64,000 bases of DNA, taken from contig NZ_QTUB01000001.1 in NCBI RefSeq assembly GCF_003386665.1, positions 1,426,001-1,490,000 on the forward strand, in the 5' to 3' direction. The DNA is from Xenorhabdus cabanillasii. Its GTDB lineage: Bacteria > Pseudomonadota > Gammaproteobacteria > Enterobacterales > Enterobacteriaceae. Shown here piece by piece: positions 17,946-27,887 of this stretch. The position numbers and the translations under genes were made by a program. Below the pieces are notes generated by a model. That model had not been told where the DNA came from. It made no database searches and saw only the letters and a program-made list of their open reading frames with translations. Numbering within the stretch: the first letter of the stretch is position 1; each line of letters begins with the position of its first letter.

Positions 17946-18464
17946 TTAAGCAACAATTGGCGCGCGCCAGTCGTCAGCACCAGAAGTACCGGCAGTAGTG
18001 TGTTCCCACTCGATCTTACGGTAAGACAGAGAAACACGAACCAACTGAGTGAATTCAGATTTTGCTGGATCCTGGCAGTGTGGCATTTTGCAGTCGATGT
18101 CAACGATAGTTGCATCTATCAGTTTAGTAGTAAAGAAGTGCTCTTGTTTACCTTCGATAGAAGTACGATACCACTTCAGTTCTACAGTTGTTAACATTTC
18201 GCCGGAAGCCAGTGCGTTGTAAAGCAGAGGAACTGCTTTATTCAGTGCAACGGTGAAGCGGAATGGTTTATGTGCACGCTGACCAGAAGGCTGACCAGAC
18301 TGTGGATCAGTTGGAACAGTAACAATGTGGTCAAATTCTTGAACCAGCATTTCGTCTTCGTGACCCTGAACAAAAATATTACCTACTGATTCAGCAGTGA
18401 ATGCGCCAGCAGTGATATTACCCTGAGTTTTTCCGTTGATGGAAATATAACATGGAGTTGGCAT
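17946..18464 (-). CDS. hcp: T6SS tube protein Hcp (TssD)
   Basis: This 172-residue protein opens MPTPCYISINGKTQGNITAG and carries HKPFRFTV, LNKAVPLLYNALASGE and the C-terminal SYRKIEWEH, all standard for Hcp1-type proteins. Hexameric Hcp rings stack into the tube inside the TssBC sheath and carry small effectors. The gene is transcribed away from the tss operon across a 920-bp spacer and ends in its own hairpin, so it is probably expressed separately and strongly. The family-typical length argues against a C-terminal toxin fusion. Confidence 0.95.
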   Translation of the reverse strand: MPTPCYISINGKTQGNITAGAFTAESVGNIFVQGHEDEMLVQEFDHIVTVPTDPQSGQPSGQRAHKPFRFTVALNKAVPLLYNALASGEMLTTVELKWYRTSIEGKQEHFFTTKLIDATIVDIDCKMPHCQDPAKSEFTQLVRVSLSYRKIEWEHTTAGTSGADDWRAPIVA

Positions 18465-19385
18465 ATGAATATCCTATAAAAATTTACCAATATAAGTGTA
18501 AGTGCTCATTCCTTGCGTAATGATTCCATTCATTGATGAAATGAAATTAGCGATGCCGAACACTTGGGGCGAATAATAAAGCTGAAATTGTCTGATGCAA
18601 AGTTATTTGTAAATTGCAAGATGAGTTCAAATTCAATGACAAATAAAAATTTTATAATCATTGCCGTCGTGATATTTATGGCTAAGTTTTTATGAAAATC
18701 AAGAGAGTTTCTCTGTATAAAAATTAATCTTCATATTTTTGATTTATATAATGTATTGATAATAAATGTATTTTTATTTTTGAATGATATAATTTTTATG
18801 ATCATTTATAAAGTGTGAAGTACGTCAAAAAGATGAGTTGGATAAGATTTTTAATGGAGAATAATTAATCTAAATAAAATAAAAAATATACTTGATGATC
18901 ATCATAGGTCACAAAATTTGCAGACTATATTTTATTCACAATATATGAAAAATATTATTTTATATACAATTAACAGGTAATCTGTCTATATACTCTTATA
19001 GAGAGTAAAACCAAAGTTTTATCTATTTTGTAAGGAAAAAATATTTATAAGTTTCTAGAAAACACCATAAAGGTACTAAAAGCTAGAATAGAGGGGGTTA
19101 TCAATAAGTGTTTTGGCTTTACATCAAAAAAATAAAGTGTCAAACTCGCTATTGACGATTTTTTATATCGATGTTACTTCCACGATTGGATAGAATATTT
19201 CTGTATCTTTATTTATATGCTGATATATAAAAATCTATTTGTTCCTGCAAATACAGTTACCTTCCGCTGCCTATTTCTTTAGGAAGGCCTGCTGCGTTTG
19301 TTATACGGTTAAACATTGTAATTATTCTCTTTCCAATAATGGGTTGTTAGACAGTTCATGGTTGTATTAGCCAAAGGGTTGAAAT
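18465..19385. other. Long AT-rich divergent spacer between hcp and tssB
   Basis: About 920 bp have no supported gene. They must contain the promoters of hcp (leftward) and the tss operon (rightward). An inverted repeat CCTTCC/GGAAGG flanks CTATTTCTTTA near 19261-19287. A search by eye for sigma-54 sites (GG and GC twelve bases apart) found only a poor one at about 18617-18634 on the minus strand. The high A+T content and lack of codon structure would suit silencing by H-NS-like proteins (inference). Confidence 0.5.
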
Positions 19386-19883
19386 ATGAGTAAGAATAGT
19401 CCTGGTAGCGTAGCTCCGAAAGAAAGAATTAATATTAAATATGTTCCTAATACCGGCGACCAGACCGCAGAAGTTGAATTACCTCTGAATCTTCTGGTTA
19501 TTGGTGACTTGAAAGGAAAGAAAGAAGATACGCCAATTGAAGAACGACAGACCGTTTCCGTGAATAAAAATAATTTTAATGCGGTAATGAATGAGGCGAA
19601 CATCAACCTGACTTTTAACGTCCCTAATCGCCTTGAAGAAAATAGTGAAGAAGATCTACCAGTTAATCTGGAAATTAAATCACTGAGTGATTTCTCACCG
19701 GATAATATCGCCAAGAAAGTACCAGAGCTGAATAAACTGCTGGAACTGCGTGAAGCATTAGTTGCATTAAAAGGTCCTCTGGGAAATATCCCCGCTTTTC
19801 GCGCTCGCTTGCAGTCACTGCTGGATGATGAATCCGTTCGTGAGCAACTCCTGAAAGAACTTGAAATCATCAATAAAAAATAA
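19386..19883 (+). CDS. tssB: T6SS sheath protein TssB (VipA)
   Basis: This 165-residue small sheath subunit contains PLNLLVIGDLKGK, KNNFNAVMNEA, LSDFSPDNIAKKVPELNKLL and LREALVALKGPLGN, the conserved blocks of VipA. With TssC it forms the contractile sheath that drives the Hcp tube. It is the first gene of the operon, and tssC begins 19 nt after its stop. Length is typical. Confidence 0.96.
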   Translation: MSKNSPGSVAPKERINIKYVPNTGDQTAEVELPLNLLVIGDLKGKKEDTPIEERQTVSVNKNNFNAVMNEANINLTFNVPNRLEENSEEDLPVNLEIKSLSDFSPDNIAKKVPELNKLLELREALVALKGPLGNIPAFRARLQSLLDDESVREQLLKELEIINKK

Positions 19884-19902
19884 CTCGTTAAAGGAATTTT
19901 AA

Positions 19903-21381
19903 ATGGCTCAGCACGAAGAAAACAGCACAGCACTTGCTTCTGGCGCAACGACTTCTCTGCTTGATGAAATTATGTCTCAAGCGAGGATGACTCCTGAAAA
20001 TGATGGCTATTATATTGCAAAACAGGGGGTAGCAGCTTTTATCGGCAGTATTCTGGATACAGGCTCTAACGAAGAACCTATCAACAAACTTCTCGTTGAT
20101 AAAATGATCGTTGAGCTTGATAAAAAGCTGAGTGAGCAGATGGATGAAATCATGCACGCTAAGCCGTTCCAGGAGCTGGAATCTTCCTGGCGTTCACTGA
20201 AAATGCTGGTAGATCGCACTGATTTCCGTGAAAACATCAAAATCAACGTTATTCATGCGACTAAAGATGAATTGTTGGAAGACTTTGAATTCTCTCCTGA
20301 GATCATTCAGTCCGGTTTCTACAAACATGTTTATTCTACGGGTTACGGCCAGTTCGGTGGTGAACCTGTTGCTGCCGTTGTTGGTAACTATGCTTTCAGC
20401 AACACCACTCCTGACATCAAATTGATGCAATATGTCAGTTCGGTAGGAGCAATGGCTCACGCGCCATTCCTCTCTTCTGTTTCACCTGAATTCTTCGGTG
20501 TTAACAGCTTTACTGATCTGCCGGCTATCAAAGATCTGAAATCCGCATTTGAAGGCCCGTCACACACCAAATGGCGTTCGTTGCGTGAGTCTGAAGACTC
20601 TCGCTATCTGGGCTTAACTGCGCCACGTTTCCTGCTGCGTCTGCCATATTCCACCGTTGAAAATCCAATCAAGAACTTCAACTATCAGGAAAATGTCAGC
20701 CGTGACCACGAGCATTATCTGTGGGGTAACACCGCTTATCTGCTGGCAAGCTGCCTGACTGACAGCTTCGCTAAATACCGCTGGTGTCCGAACATCATCG
20801 GTCCACAAAGCGGCGGTGCAGTAAACGATCTGCCAGTCCATCTGTATGAAGCAATGGGCCAGGTTCAGGCGAAGATCCCAACTGAAGTACTGATTACTGA
20901 CCGTCGTGAATTTGAACTGGCGGAAGAAGGCTTCATTACTCTGACCATGCGTAAAGGTAGTGATAACGCTGCATTCTTCTCCGCAAACTCGGTTCAGAAA
21001 CCAAAAACTTTCCCAAATACCCGCGAAGGGAAAATGGCGGAAACCAACTACAAATTGGGCACTCAGTTGCCATACATGTTCATCATCAACCGCCTGGCGC
21101 ACTACATCAAAGTATTGCAACGTGAGCAGATCGGTTCCTGGAAAGAGCGTCAGGATCTGGAGCGCGAACTGAACATGTGGCTGAAACAGTACATCGCTGA
21201 TCAGGAAAATCCACCAACTGACGTTCGTAGCCGCCGCCCATTGCGCGCCGCTGAAATCAAGGTATTGGACGTTGAAGGCGATCCAGGCTGGTATCAGGTG
21301 GCAATGCAGGTTCGCCCACACTTCAAATACATGGGTGCAAGTTTCGAACTGTCTCTGGTCGGACGTTTGGATAAGGAATAA
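19903..21381 (+). CDS. tssC: T6SS sheath protein TssC (VipB)
   Basis: This 492-residue large sheath subunit carries diagnostic segments including SWRSLKMLVDRTDFREN, VGAMAHAPFLSSVSPEFFG, LRLPYSTVENPIKNFNYQEN, NDLPVHLYE and AQLPYMFIINRLAHY-like LPYMFIINRLAHYIKVLQRE. It interlocks with TssB to build the contractile tail and is recycled by ClpV. AAGGA precedes the ATG. Full length, no oddities. Confidence 0.96.
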   Translation: MAQHEENSTALASGATTSLLDEIMSQARMTPENDGYYIAKQGVAAFIGSILDTGSNEEPINKLLVDKMIVELDKKLSEQMDEIMHAKPFQELESSWRSLKMLVDRTDFRENIKINVIHATKDELLEDFEFSPEIIQSGFYKHVYSTGYGQFGGEPVAAVVGNYAFSNTTPDIKLMQYVSSVGAMAHAPFLSSVSPEFFGVNSFTDLPAIKDLKSAFEGPSHTKWRSLRESEDSRYLGLTAPRFLLRLPYSTVENPIKNFNYQENVSRDHEHYLWGNTAYLLASCLTDSFAKYRWCPNIIGPQSGGAVNDLPVHLYEAMGQVQAKIPTEVLITDRREFELAEEGFITLTMRKGSDNAAFFSANSVQKPKTFPNTREGKMAETNYKLGTQLPYMFIINRLAHYIKVLQREQIGSWKERQDLERELNMWLKQYIADQENPPTDVRSRRPLRAAEIKVLDVEGDPGWYQVAMQVRPHFKYMGASFELSLVGRLDKE

Positions 21382-21383
21382 TC

Positions 21384-21824
21384 ATGGCTGCGCTGTACAG
21401 TTGGAACAGAGGCAGCTCTGCCAGTCTGTTCGAGCGCATTCAAGGGAAGAGCTCCGGCTCTTCCCGTCAGTCAAGGATGCGTGCACTGCTTGATTCTATA
21501 AAGAAGCATTTGAACGACGTGCTGAATACGCGCCCTGGTGCCTGCCAGAGTGCCATTGAACTGGGTGTCATTGATCTTAATGATGCAACCGCTACGTCAG
21601 TGGATTTCAAGCAAAGTATCGAATGGGCGATAGAAGAGTGCATCAGAAATTATGAGCCCAGAATATCAGCGGTTTCTGTCAGTGCCATCAATGATGATTC
21701 AGATCCGTTGTTATTGAGCTTTCATATCAGTGCTGAGGTTTCCCTGGATGATATTAACGATGTTGTGGAATTCAGCATCCAGTTGGATAACAACCGGCGC
21801 TATTGCCTGGAGCGAACTCAATAA
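21384..21824 (+). CDS. tssE: T6SS baseplate protein TssE (gp25-like)
   Basis: This 146-residue member of the gp25 lysozyme-like baseplate family shows SLFERI near the N-terminus, SIKKHLNDVLNTRPGACQSA and the terminal IRNYEPRI block. The ATG lies two bases after the tssC stop, and its own stop is followed immediately by the tssF ATG, so translation is likely coupled on both sides. TssE joins TssF, TssG and TssK in the wedge. Confidence 0.93.
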   Translation: MAALYSWNRGSSASLFERIQGKSSGSSRQSRMRALLDSIKKHLNDVLNTRPGACQSAIELGVIDLNDATATSVDFKQSIEWAIEECIRNYEPRISAVSVSAINDDSDPLLLSFHISAEVSLDDINDVVEFSIQLDNNRRYCLERTQ

Positions 21825-23672
21825 ATGTCATTTGAAAAATATTTCAGAGATGAGCTGAACTATTTGCGACAACTGGGGAAAGAAGCCGCAGTTGAGCGTC
21901 CTCATCTTGCCGCATTTCTGTCTGAACAAGGCTCTGATCCCGACGTTGAACGTTTGCTTGAAGGTTTTGCATTTCTGACAGGCAATCTGCGGGCAAAGAT
22001 TGATGATCAGTTCCCGGAATTGACTCACGGCTTGCTCAATATGCTCTGGCCTAATTACCTGCGTCCGACGCCCAGCATGACCATCATCGAATATACCCCT
22101 GATGAGAGTGTTGTGACGAAAGCAACACAGGTTAAGCGCGGCACACAAATTATGAGTAATCCGCTGTCAACTCATGATGATATTTACTCGAACGACAAGT
22201 ATTCGAACGGACAGTCGAATGGCAAAAGAGACGATCATGGCCGCTGTACTTTCACCTTGTGCCGTGATGTCTGGCTTTTTCCGCTCTCCATTCAGGACAT
22301 TTCCGTTAATAACAGTAATGAGCAAGGGATTATTGGCCTGAATTTTGCGTCGAAAACGGAACTGAACCTGCATGAACTGGAGTTGGGTAAATTGCGGTTC
22401 TATCTGAGTGGTGATGACTATACTACTTCTCAGCTCTATTTCTGGCTCTGCTATTACTTTAGAAAAGCAGAATTGGTTGTTGGTGATACGGTTATTCCTC
22501 TGCCGGATTTTGACTTCGTACCGGTTGGATTCGAACGGGAAGATGCTCTGTTGCCTTATCCCAAAAATGCTTATATGGGGTATCGCATTTTGCAGGAATA
22601 TTTCTGTTTTGCGGAAAGTTTCCTGTTTTTTGACGTTAAGGGATTGCCTGAATTTCCTGAAGATCTCAAAACTAAAGATTTCAAACTGAATTTACATTTT
22701 TCTCAGGCGTTACCACCAGAAGCCAAGATTCGCCACGATACTTTCCGTCTGCATTGTACGCCGGCTATTAATCTGTTTCCGATGGACAGTGAAGCCATTG
22801 AACTGAATGGCAGTCAGACTGAATACCCACTGAAGGCCAGCTATAGCTTTCCTGATAACTACGACATCTTTTCTGTAGATGGTGTTGAAAGTTGGCTGAC
22901 GGGAGAAAATGGTGAACGCAGTCGGGCACGTATCGGTGAACGGGTTTATACCCCGTTTGAAAGTTTCAATCATCAGATTGATAACGAAGATGAACACTCA
23001 ATGCGTTATTACCGTCTGCGAGTGAAAGAGTCACCTTTCCGCAGAGGGCTGGAACATTTCATTTCATTTGTACGTGGGGATGAATCAGACCTGCTCAGGC
23101 TCAAACTAAAAGAGAATGTTTCTATCAGCCTGACATGTACCAACCGTGAATTGCCGTTGCAGCTTCGTGTCGGCGACATTAATTATCCCTCTATCGGCAG
23201 CCCGTCATTTGCGACATTCCGCAATATTACGCGTCCGTCAGTGCCGCTTTATCCGTTGCTGGATGGTGGATTGCACTGGTCGTTGCTGTCAAATATGTCG
23301 CTGAACTACATGTCATTGCTGGATAAGGATGCGCTGAAACAGGTGCTGCGTACCTACGATTTTCCAAGTATTCACAATCGGCAGTCCAAACGATCATCAC
23401 AGAAACGGCTTGATGCTATTGAAAAGATTGAGACAGAGCCGACAGATCGCCTGTTCCGCGGGCATCCTGTACGTGGTTTGCGTTCCACTTTGTATATCCG
23501 GCAACAGGCATTCAGTTCAGAAGGTGAGCTGTATCTGTTCAGTACGATTCTGTCACGGTTTTTCTCACTGTATGCCAGCGTCAACGCTTTTCATATGTTG
23601 AAGGTAATCAATTTAGATAATCAGGAATGTTATGAATGGCCGGTACAGATAGGTCAACACTCGTTGATGTAA
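21825..23672 (+). CDS. tssF: T6SS baseplate protein TssF (VasA/ImpG)
   Basis: This 615-residue baseplate subunit opens with the family signature MSFEKYFRDELNYLRQLGKE, then HLAAFL, DPDVERLLEGFAFLTGNLR and FPELTHGLLNMLWPNYLRP. It starts directly after the tssE stop. The 3' end overlaps tssG by 37 nt. Two copies per wedge form a complex with TssG around the spike. Confidence 0.95.
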   Translation: MSFEKYFRDELNYLRQLGKEAAVERPHLAAFLSEQGSDPDVERLLEGFAFLTGNLRAKIDDQFPELTHGLLNMLWPNYLRPTPSMTIIEYTPDESVVTKATQVKRGTQIMSNPLSTHDDIYSNDKYSNGQSNGKRDDHGRCTFTLCRDVWLFPLSIQDISVNNSNEQGIIGLNFASKTELNLHELELGKLRFYLSGDDYTTSQLYFWLCYYFRKAELVVGDTVIPLPDFDFVPVGFEREDALLPYPKNAYMGYRILQEYFCFAESFLFFDVKGLPEFPEDLKTKDFKLNLHFSQALPPEAKIRHDTFRLHCTPAINLFPMDSEAIELNGSQTEYPLKASYSFPDNYDIFSVDGVESWLTGENGERSRARIGERVYTPFESFNHQIDNEDEHSMRYYRLRVKESPFRRGLEHFISFVRGDESDLLRLKLKENVSISLTCTNRELPLQLRVGDINYPSIGSPSFATFRNITRPSVPLYPLLDGGLHWSLLSNMSLNYMSLLDKDALKQVLRTYDFPSIHNRQSKRSSQKRLDAIEKIETEPTDRLFRGHPVRGLRSTLYIRQQAFSSEGELYLFSTILSRFFSLYASVNAFHMLKVINLDNQECYEWPVQIGQHSLM

Positions 23673-24688
23673 TCACAGAGCAGGATCCTGCCACACCACT
23701 GGCATTGGACATCTCACGATATAACTTTTACCAGCTGGTCGAATTACTCAATCAGCTGGCGGTAGCGTGGGAAAAAACCGGGGAGACGGATCGGCCTGAT
23801 CGTGAGTCTGTCCGTTTCAAATCCAATGCCAGTCTGGCGTTTCCTACTCGTGATGTGATTGCACTGAAGCAGTCCAGGCAAGGGTATTTTGAGCTGGAAG
23901 TCTCTTTTATGGGGCTACATGGCAGCCAATCCCCGATGCCGGGTTATTACCTGGATTCACTGGCGTGGGAAGACGCACAAGGCGAAAACCGACTGACGGA
24001 TTTCCTCAACCTGTTTAACCACCGCTTAATCACGCTCTTGCACCAGATTTGGCGGAAATACCGCTATTACATCTGCTTTAAGCAAGGTGGGGAAGATAGC
24101 TTTTCTCAGCGCATGTTCTCGCTGGTGGGATTGGGAAGTGATGTCAACCGTCGGATGCTGAACATCAATCACAGCAAAATGCTGGCATATGCCGGGTTGC
24201 TGGCAAGCCCCGGTCGTTCACCGGAAGTGATATGCAGCCTGGTTTCCCACTGTTTTGATTTGCAGGATGTCACTCTGCACGGCTGGCAATTCAGAAAAGT
24301 CATCATTCCCGTTGATCAACAGAATCGACTGGGTGGCACGAATAAAGGGCAAAAAATTGGTGATACCGAACTGTCCGTATTGGGGCAGAACTTCACCATC
24401 GGCTCATGGATCGGGGATTACAGCGGAAAGTTTCTGCTCAGTATCAACAACCTGGCCCGTGATCGGTTCCTGTCATTCCTGCCGGATGGAAAGAACTATC
24501 TCCCGTTAGTGATGTTTATCTCTTTCGTCATGCGCAGCCAGTTTGCCTGGGAATTGCGTCTTGGTCTGGCGGAAAACCAGGTCAGTGGCATGGTATTGGG
24601 GGCGAAGCAGAATAACCATCTGGGGTGGACCAGCTTTCTCGGCGAGCCAGAAAAGAAACCCTCTGTCACAATTTCAGTTATGGAATAA
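23636..24688 (+). CDS. tssG: T6SS baseplate protein TssG (VasB/ImpH)
   Basis: This 350-residue protein has the FYQLVELL core near the N-terminus, the conserved MGLHGSQSPMPGYYLDSL block, DFLNLFNHRLITLLHQIWRK and the C-terminal LPVRFEL-type region. The start at 23636 is within tssF, with AGGA nine bases before. It links TssF to TssE and TssK. Length is typical. Confidence 0.94.
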   Translation: MAGTDRSTLVDVITEQDPATPLALDISRYNFYQLVELLNQLAVAWEKTGETDRPDRESVRFKSNASLAFPTRDVIALKQSRQGYFELEVSFMGLHGSQSPMPGYYLDSLAWEDAQGENRLTDFLNLFNHRLITLLHQIWRKYRYYICFKQGGEDSFSQRMFSLVGLGSDVNRRMLNINHSKMLAYAGLLASPGRSPEVICSLVSHCFDLQDVTLHGWQFRKVIIPVDQQNRLGGTNKGQKIGDTELSVLGQNFTIGSWIGDYSGKFLLSINNLARDRFLSFLPDGKNYLPLVMFISFVMRSQFAWELRLGLAENQVSGMVLGAKQNNHLGWTSFLGEPEKKPSVTISVME

Positions 24689-24693
24689 CGACT

Positions 24694-25989
24694 ATGGAAA
24701 AATATCAACCAACGCTTTCATTGCGGGTGCTCAACAGTGAGCAGTTAGAGAGCGGTCGAGCCGCCAGCTACCAGTTTTCGACACAGGGCGGTACGGTCGG
24801 TAGCAGTGAAAGTCACTTGTGGTCTGTTCAGGACAGCCAGGGCAATATCCAGCCGTCACAATTCTCTATTCAATGGCGTGATGGTTCATTCTGCCTGCAA
24901 GTGCTTGCTGATCCGGTACAGATAAACAATGCCCCACTAACACCGCAATCCGGTCTGATTCGTTTACAGCAAGGAGATCAGATTAAGGCAGGTAACTTGT
25001 CCATCAAGATCCACATCAGCTTCTCTGAAGCGGATCGGGTTGATCCTTCGACAGTATCACCGGAGGCGCTGGTTTCCAGTTACAGAAATCCGCTGGATGC
25101 CATGATGGAAGGTGTATCGCTCCAAAAATCCGTGTTTGCCAAAGATGACAGCATTGCGCCAACTGTAATGCACCGCTTCAGCGATGATCCTCTCAGAGTA
25201 CTTGATAGTGAGAGCCTGACTACGTTGCAACCACAGGTTGAAGCCGATGATACGGAACAGCTTTTGCCGCCGGATCATTATCAATCCCCCCCATTTGCTA
25301 ACCCTATTTCTGATAACCGAGGCAGTGTTATGGATCAGGAGTTTCTTGATTTACCGGATATAGCTTCCGACCGGCATTACGAAGATATGGATGTTGATCA
25401 TGTCGCCATTACCCCCTTGATGCGCGGGCTGGATACACAGTTACCTCTGCATGACACCCAGCAGGCCAACGATTTTCTGCAAGAGATGGGTAAGACCATG
25501 AAAGCGGCGATCGAAGGGCTATTGGCGCTCCAGCGTGAACAACACGGATTACGTGATAAACAGCTTCGTCCTATTGAGGATAACCCACTACGTCTGAATA
25601 TGGATTATGACACCACCATGCAGGTGATGTTTTCCGATCAGAAAAGTCCGGTACACCTGTCAGCACCCGCCGCCGTAGCGGAAAGCCTGCATAACCTGCA
25701 ACTGCATTATCAGGCCAACCGGACAGCGATCTCCGCGGCGTTGGATACCATGCTGGAAGCCTTTTCCCCTGAACAATTACTCCGCCGATTCTCACACTAT
25801 CGCCGTAGTAATGAGGTCAGGAACAAAGATGCGTCCTGGGCGTGGGAAATGTACACCAACTATTACCGCGAATTGGCTTCCAGCCGCCAGCAGGGGTTTG
25901 AAAAGTTATTCCGCGAGGTGTACGAGCAGGCTTATGACCGCGCACTGCGTCAGGGCTTAGAGGACACCAGTGATGAAACGTTCCGGTAG
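24694..25989 (+). CDS. tagH: T6SS-associated FHA-domain protein TagH
   Basis: I place the start at 24694 (MEKYQPTLSLRVLNSEQ), five bases after the tssG stop; a longer in-frame opening at 24625 would run inside tssG. Residues 1-115 resemble an FHA fold (GTVGSSESHLWSVQDSQGNI), but the usual Gly-Arg and Ser-x-x-His phosphothreonine-binding residues are not evident. The C-terminal 180 residues match the T6SS-specific domain (NPLRLNMDYDTTMQVMF, YRELASSRQQGFEKLFREVY). No PpkA or PppA is in the cluster, which fits a structural rather than phospho-dependent role. Confidence 0.85.
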   Translation: MEKYQPTLSLRVLNSEQLESGRAASYQFSTQGGTVGSSESHLWSVQDSQGNIQPSQFSIQWRDGSFCLQVLADPVQINNAPLTPQSGLIRLQQGDQIKAGNLSIKIHISFSEADRVDPSTVSPEALVSSYRNPLDAMMEGVSLQKSVFAKDDSIAPTVMHRFSDDPLRVLDSESLTTLQPQVEADDTEQLLPPDHYQSPPFANPISDNRGSVMDQEFLDLPDIASDRHYEDMDVDHVAITPLMRGLDTQLPLHDTQQANDFLQEMGKTMKAAIEGLLALQREQHGLRDKQLRPIEDNPLRLNMDYDTTMQVMFSDQKSPVHLSAPAAVAESLHNLQLHYQANRTAISAALDTMLEAFSPEQLLRRFSHYRRSNEVRNKDASWAWEMYTNYYRELASSRQQGFEKLFREVYEQAYDRALRQGLEDTSDETFR

Positions 25990-26530
25990 TCAGCGCATAT
26001 GGGTCACAGGGATCTTATTGCTGTCAGTGATGTTACTGAACGGCTGTAGCAGCGCATGGGACGCCACTAAAAAAGTTGGGCAGGTCATTTGGGACCCTTC
26101 CACTCCTGTGGGAAAACCGAGTGAACAAGCCTCAATTGCCAACATTACATTGCTGGCTGAACCTGATATCAACCCCAATGAAAGTGGTGAACCAGCACCT
26201 GTTGAGATGAATCTGGTTTATCTCAGTGAAGATTCGCGTTTTCTGGCTGCCGACTATGACCAGCTTGAGAGTGACAAGCTCGAAAAAGCGCTGGGGAAAA
26301 ACTACATCGATCACCAGGATTACACCCTGTTGCCGGGGCAATACAAGCCTCTGGAAACGATCACATTGGAAAAGAAGAACCGTTACATCGGTGTCATCGT
26401 TCATTATGCAGGCGTCAATCAGTCTGAATGGAAAAAGATCATCCGGGTAAAAGACATGGGTCGCCATTACAACATCTTGGTGCATGTCAGAAATAACGAC
26501 GTCGAACTTAGAAAAGAGGAGGAGGAGTAA
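25973..26530 (+). CDS. tssJ: T6SS outer-membrane lipoprotein TssJ (VasD)
   Basis: About 185 residues start at ATG 25973 (AGAGG nine bases upstream); a GTG three bases earlier is possible. The N-terminus is a lipoprotein signal with lipobox LNGC (ILLLSVMLLNGCSS), followed by the TssJ domain with PVEMNLVYLSEDSRFLAADY and LPGQYKPLETITLEKKNRYI. Outer-membrane-anchored TssJ contacts the periplasmic part of TssM. It overlaps tagH by 17 nt. Confidence 0.94.
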   Translation: MKRSGSQRIWVTGILLLSVMLLNGCSSAWDATKKVGQVIWDPSTPVGKPSEQASIANITLLAEPDINPNESGEPAPVEMNLVYLSEDSRFLAADYDQLESDKLEKALGKNYIDHQDYTLLPGQYKPLETITLEKKNRYIGVIVHYAGVNQSEWKKIIRVKDMGRHYNILVHVRNNDVELRKEEEE

Positions 26531-26532
26531 TC

Positions 26533-27885
26533 ATGCCAGGAAAAAATCGGGTGATTTGGCACGAAGGATTATTCATCAAGCCACAACATTTCCAACAACA
26601 ACAAAAACACAATGATTATCTGGCTCATAGTCTTGTCTCCGTGTTGACAGCATACGGTCATGGTTTCAGCTCCCTGAGCATCAATGATGATTTGCTCAAG
26701 CTGGGACGTATCGGTATCACCGAAGCCAGCGGCATCATGCCGGACGGTACGGTATTTTCAGCACCAAGTCAGGATCTGCTGCCAAAACCGCTGGATATTG
26801 AAAACATCAATGATCTGAAAAGCAAAGACGTCTATCTGGCATTACCGATGTCCAGCGATACCATACGTGAAGTGGCTGATCGGGATGCTGAAATTCAGAG
26901 TGCAGTACGTTATCGCGAATTGCCGAGCGATATTCGTGACCTGCATACCAAAGGTGGTGACTCCTCCATTCTTAATCTTGCTCAATTAACTCCGGTACTG
27001 ATGCAGGGTTCTGAAGATATGAGTGCCTACACTGCCATTCCGCTGTGCCGCATCAAAGAAAAGCAGAAAGATGGCACAATTGTTCTGGATAACGAATTTA
27101 TCCCGACCTGTCTGTCCATTTTTGTTGCTGACAAACTAAAGCGCTTCATGGTGGAAATTGATGGATTACTGACAGAACGTTCAAGAACATTGGCGAAACG
27201 CATCGGCTCTCCGGGTCAGCAGGGCGTTGCAGATGTGGCAGAATTCATGATGCTCCAACTATTGAACCGCGTTCAACCTTTGTTCAATCATTATGCTAAG
27301 CAAACCGTCCTGCACCCGCTGCATTTGTACACCCAATTGCTCCAGACTTGTGGCGAACTGAGAACTTTCACGGATGCAAGCCGTCTGCCGGGAAATATTC
27401 TGGCCTATGACCACAATAATCTGACAGATACTTTCCAGGACGCCATGCATGCCATCCGTGATGCGCTGAACGTTGTTCTGACACCACGTGCAACATCAAT
27501 TGCCCTGAAACAGAACGAAGGTGGTATTCGTGTCGCAACACTCCACGACAACGACTTGCTGCGCAAAGCCGAATTTGTTCTGGCTATCAGCGCCAGCACG
27601 CCGCAGGAACAGTTGCGTCGTCAGTTCGTACAGCAAACCAAAGTCACTTCTATGGAACGCATCCGGGATCTGGTCAGCGTCCAGTTGCCGGGTGTGCCAC
27701 TGATTGCGCTGTCCGCAGCACCCCGTCAGTTGCCATATCACTCTGGATATACCTACTTCCGTCTGGATCAGAAGAGTCCGGCATGGAAAGAGATCCAGCA
27801 GGGCAATTCCATCGCGTTCCACGTCTCAGGGGATTTCCCTGACTTAGATATGCAGCTCTGGGCTATCAGGGGCGGTAAGGAATAA
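26533..27885 (+). CDS. tssK: T6SS baseplate adaptor TssK (VasE)
   Basis: This 450-residue protein opens with the family hallmark VIWHEGLFIKPQHFQQQQ and contains LLNRVQPLFNHY, HPLHLYTQLLQTCGELRTF and a C-terminal LPGVPLIALSAAPRQLPYHS block. TssK trimers dock the baseplate to the TssJLM membrane complex. It is preceded by GAGGAGGAG and starts two bases after the tssJ stop. Confidence 0.95.
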   Translation: MPGKNRVIWHEGLFIKPQHFQQQQKHNDYLAHSLVSVLTAYGHGFSSLSINDDLLKLGRIGITEASGIMPDGTVFSAPSQDLLPKPLDIENINDLKSKDVYLALPMSSDTIREVADRDAEIQSAVRYRELPSDIRDLHTKGGDSSILNLAQLTPVLMQGSEDMSAYTAIPLCRIKEKQKDGTIVLDNEFIPTCLSIFVADKLKRFMVEIDGLLTERSRTLAKRIGSPGQQGVADVAEFMMLQLLNRVQPLFNHYAKQTVLHPLHLYTQLLQTCGELRTFTDASRLPGNILAYDHNNLTDTFQDAMHAIRDALNVVLTPRATSIALKQNEGGIRVATLHDNDLLRKAEFVLAISASTPQEQLRRQFVQQTKVTSMERIRDLVSVQLPGVPLIALSAAPRQLPYHSGYTYFRLDQKSPAWKEIQQGNSIAFHVSGDFPDLDMQLWAIRGGKE

Positions 27886-27887
27886 TC

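Noticed and set aside
18617..18634. Possible sigma-54 promoter for hcp on the minus strand
   Set aside because: The -24 GG is not present and only part of the consensus fits.
20614..21321. 235-codon minus-strand frame inside tssC
   Set aside because: It lies wholly antisense to a highly conserved gene and has no family match.
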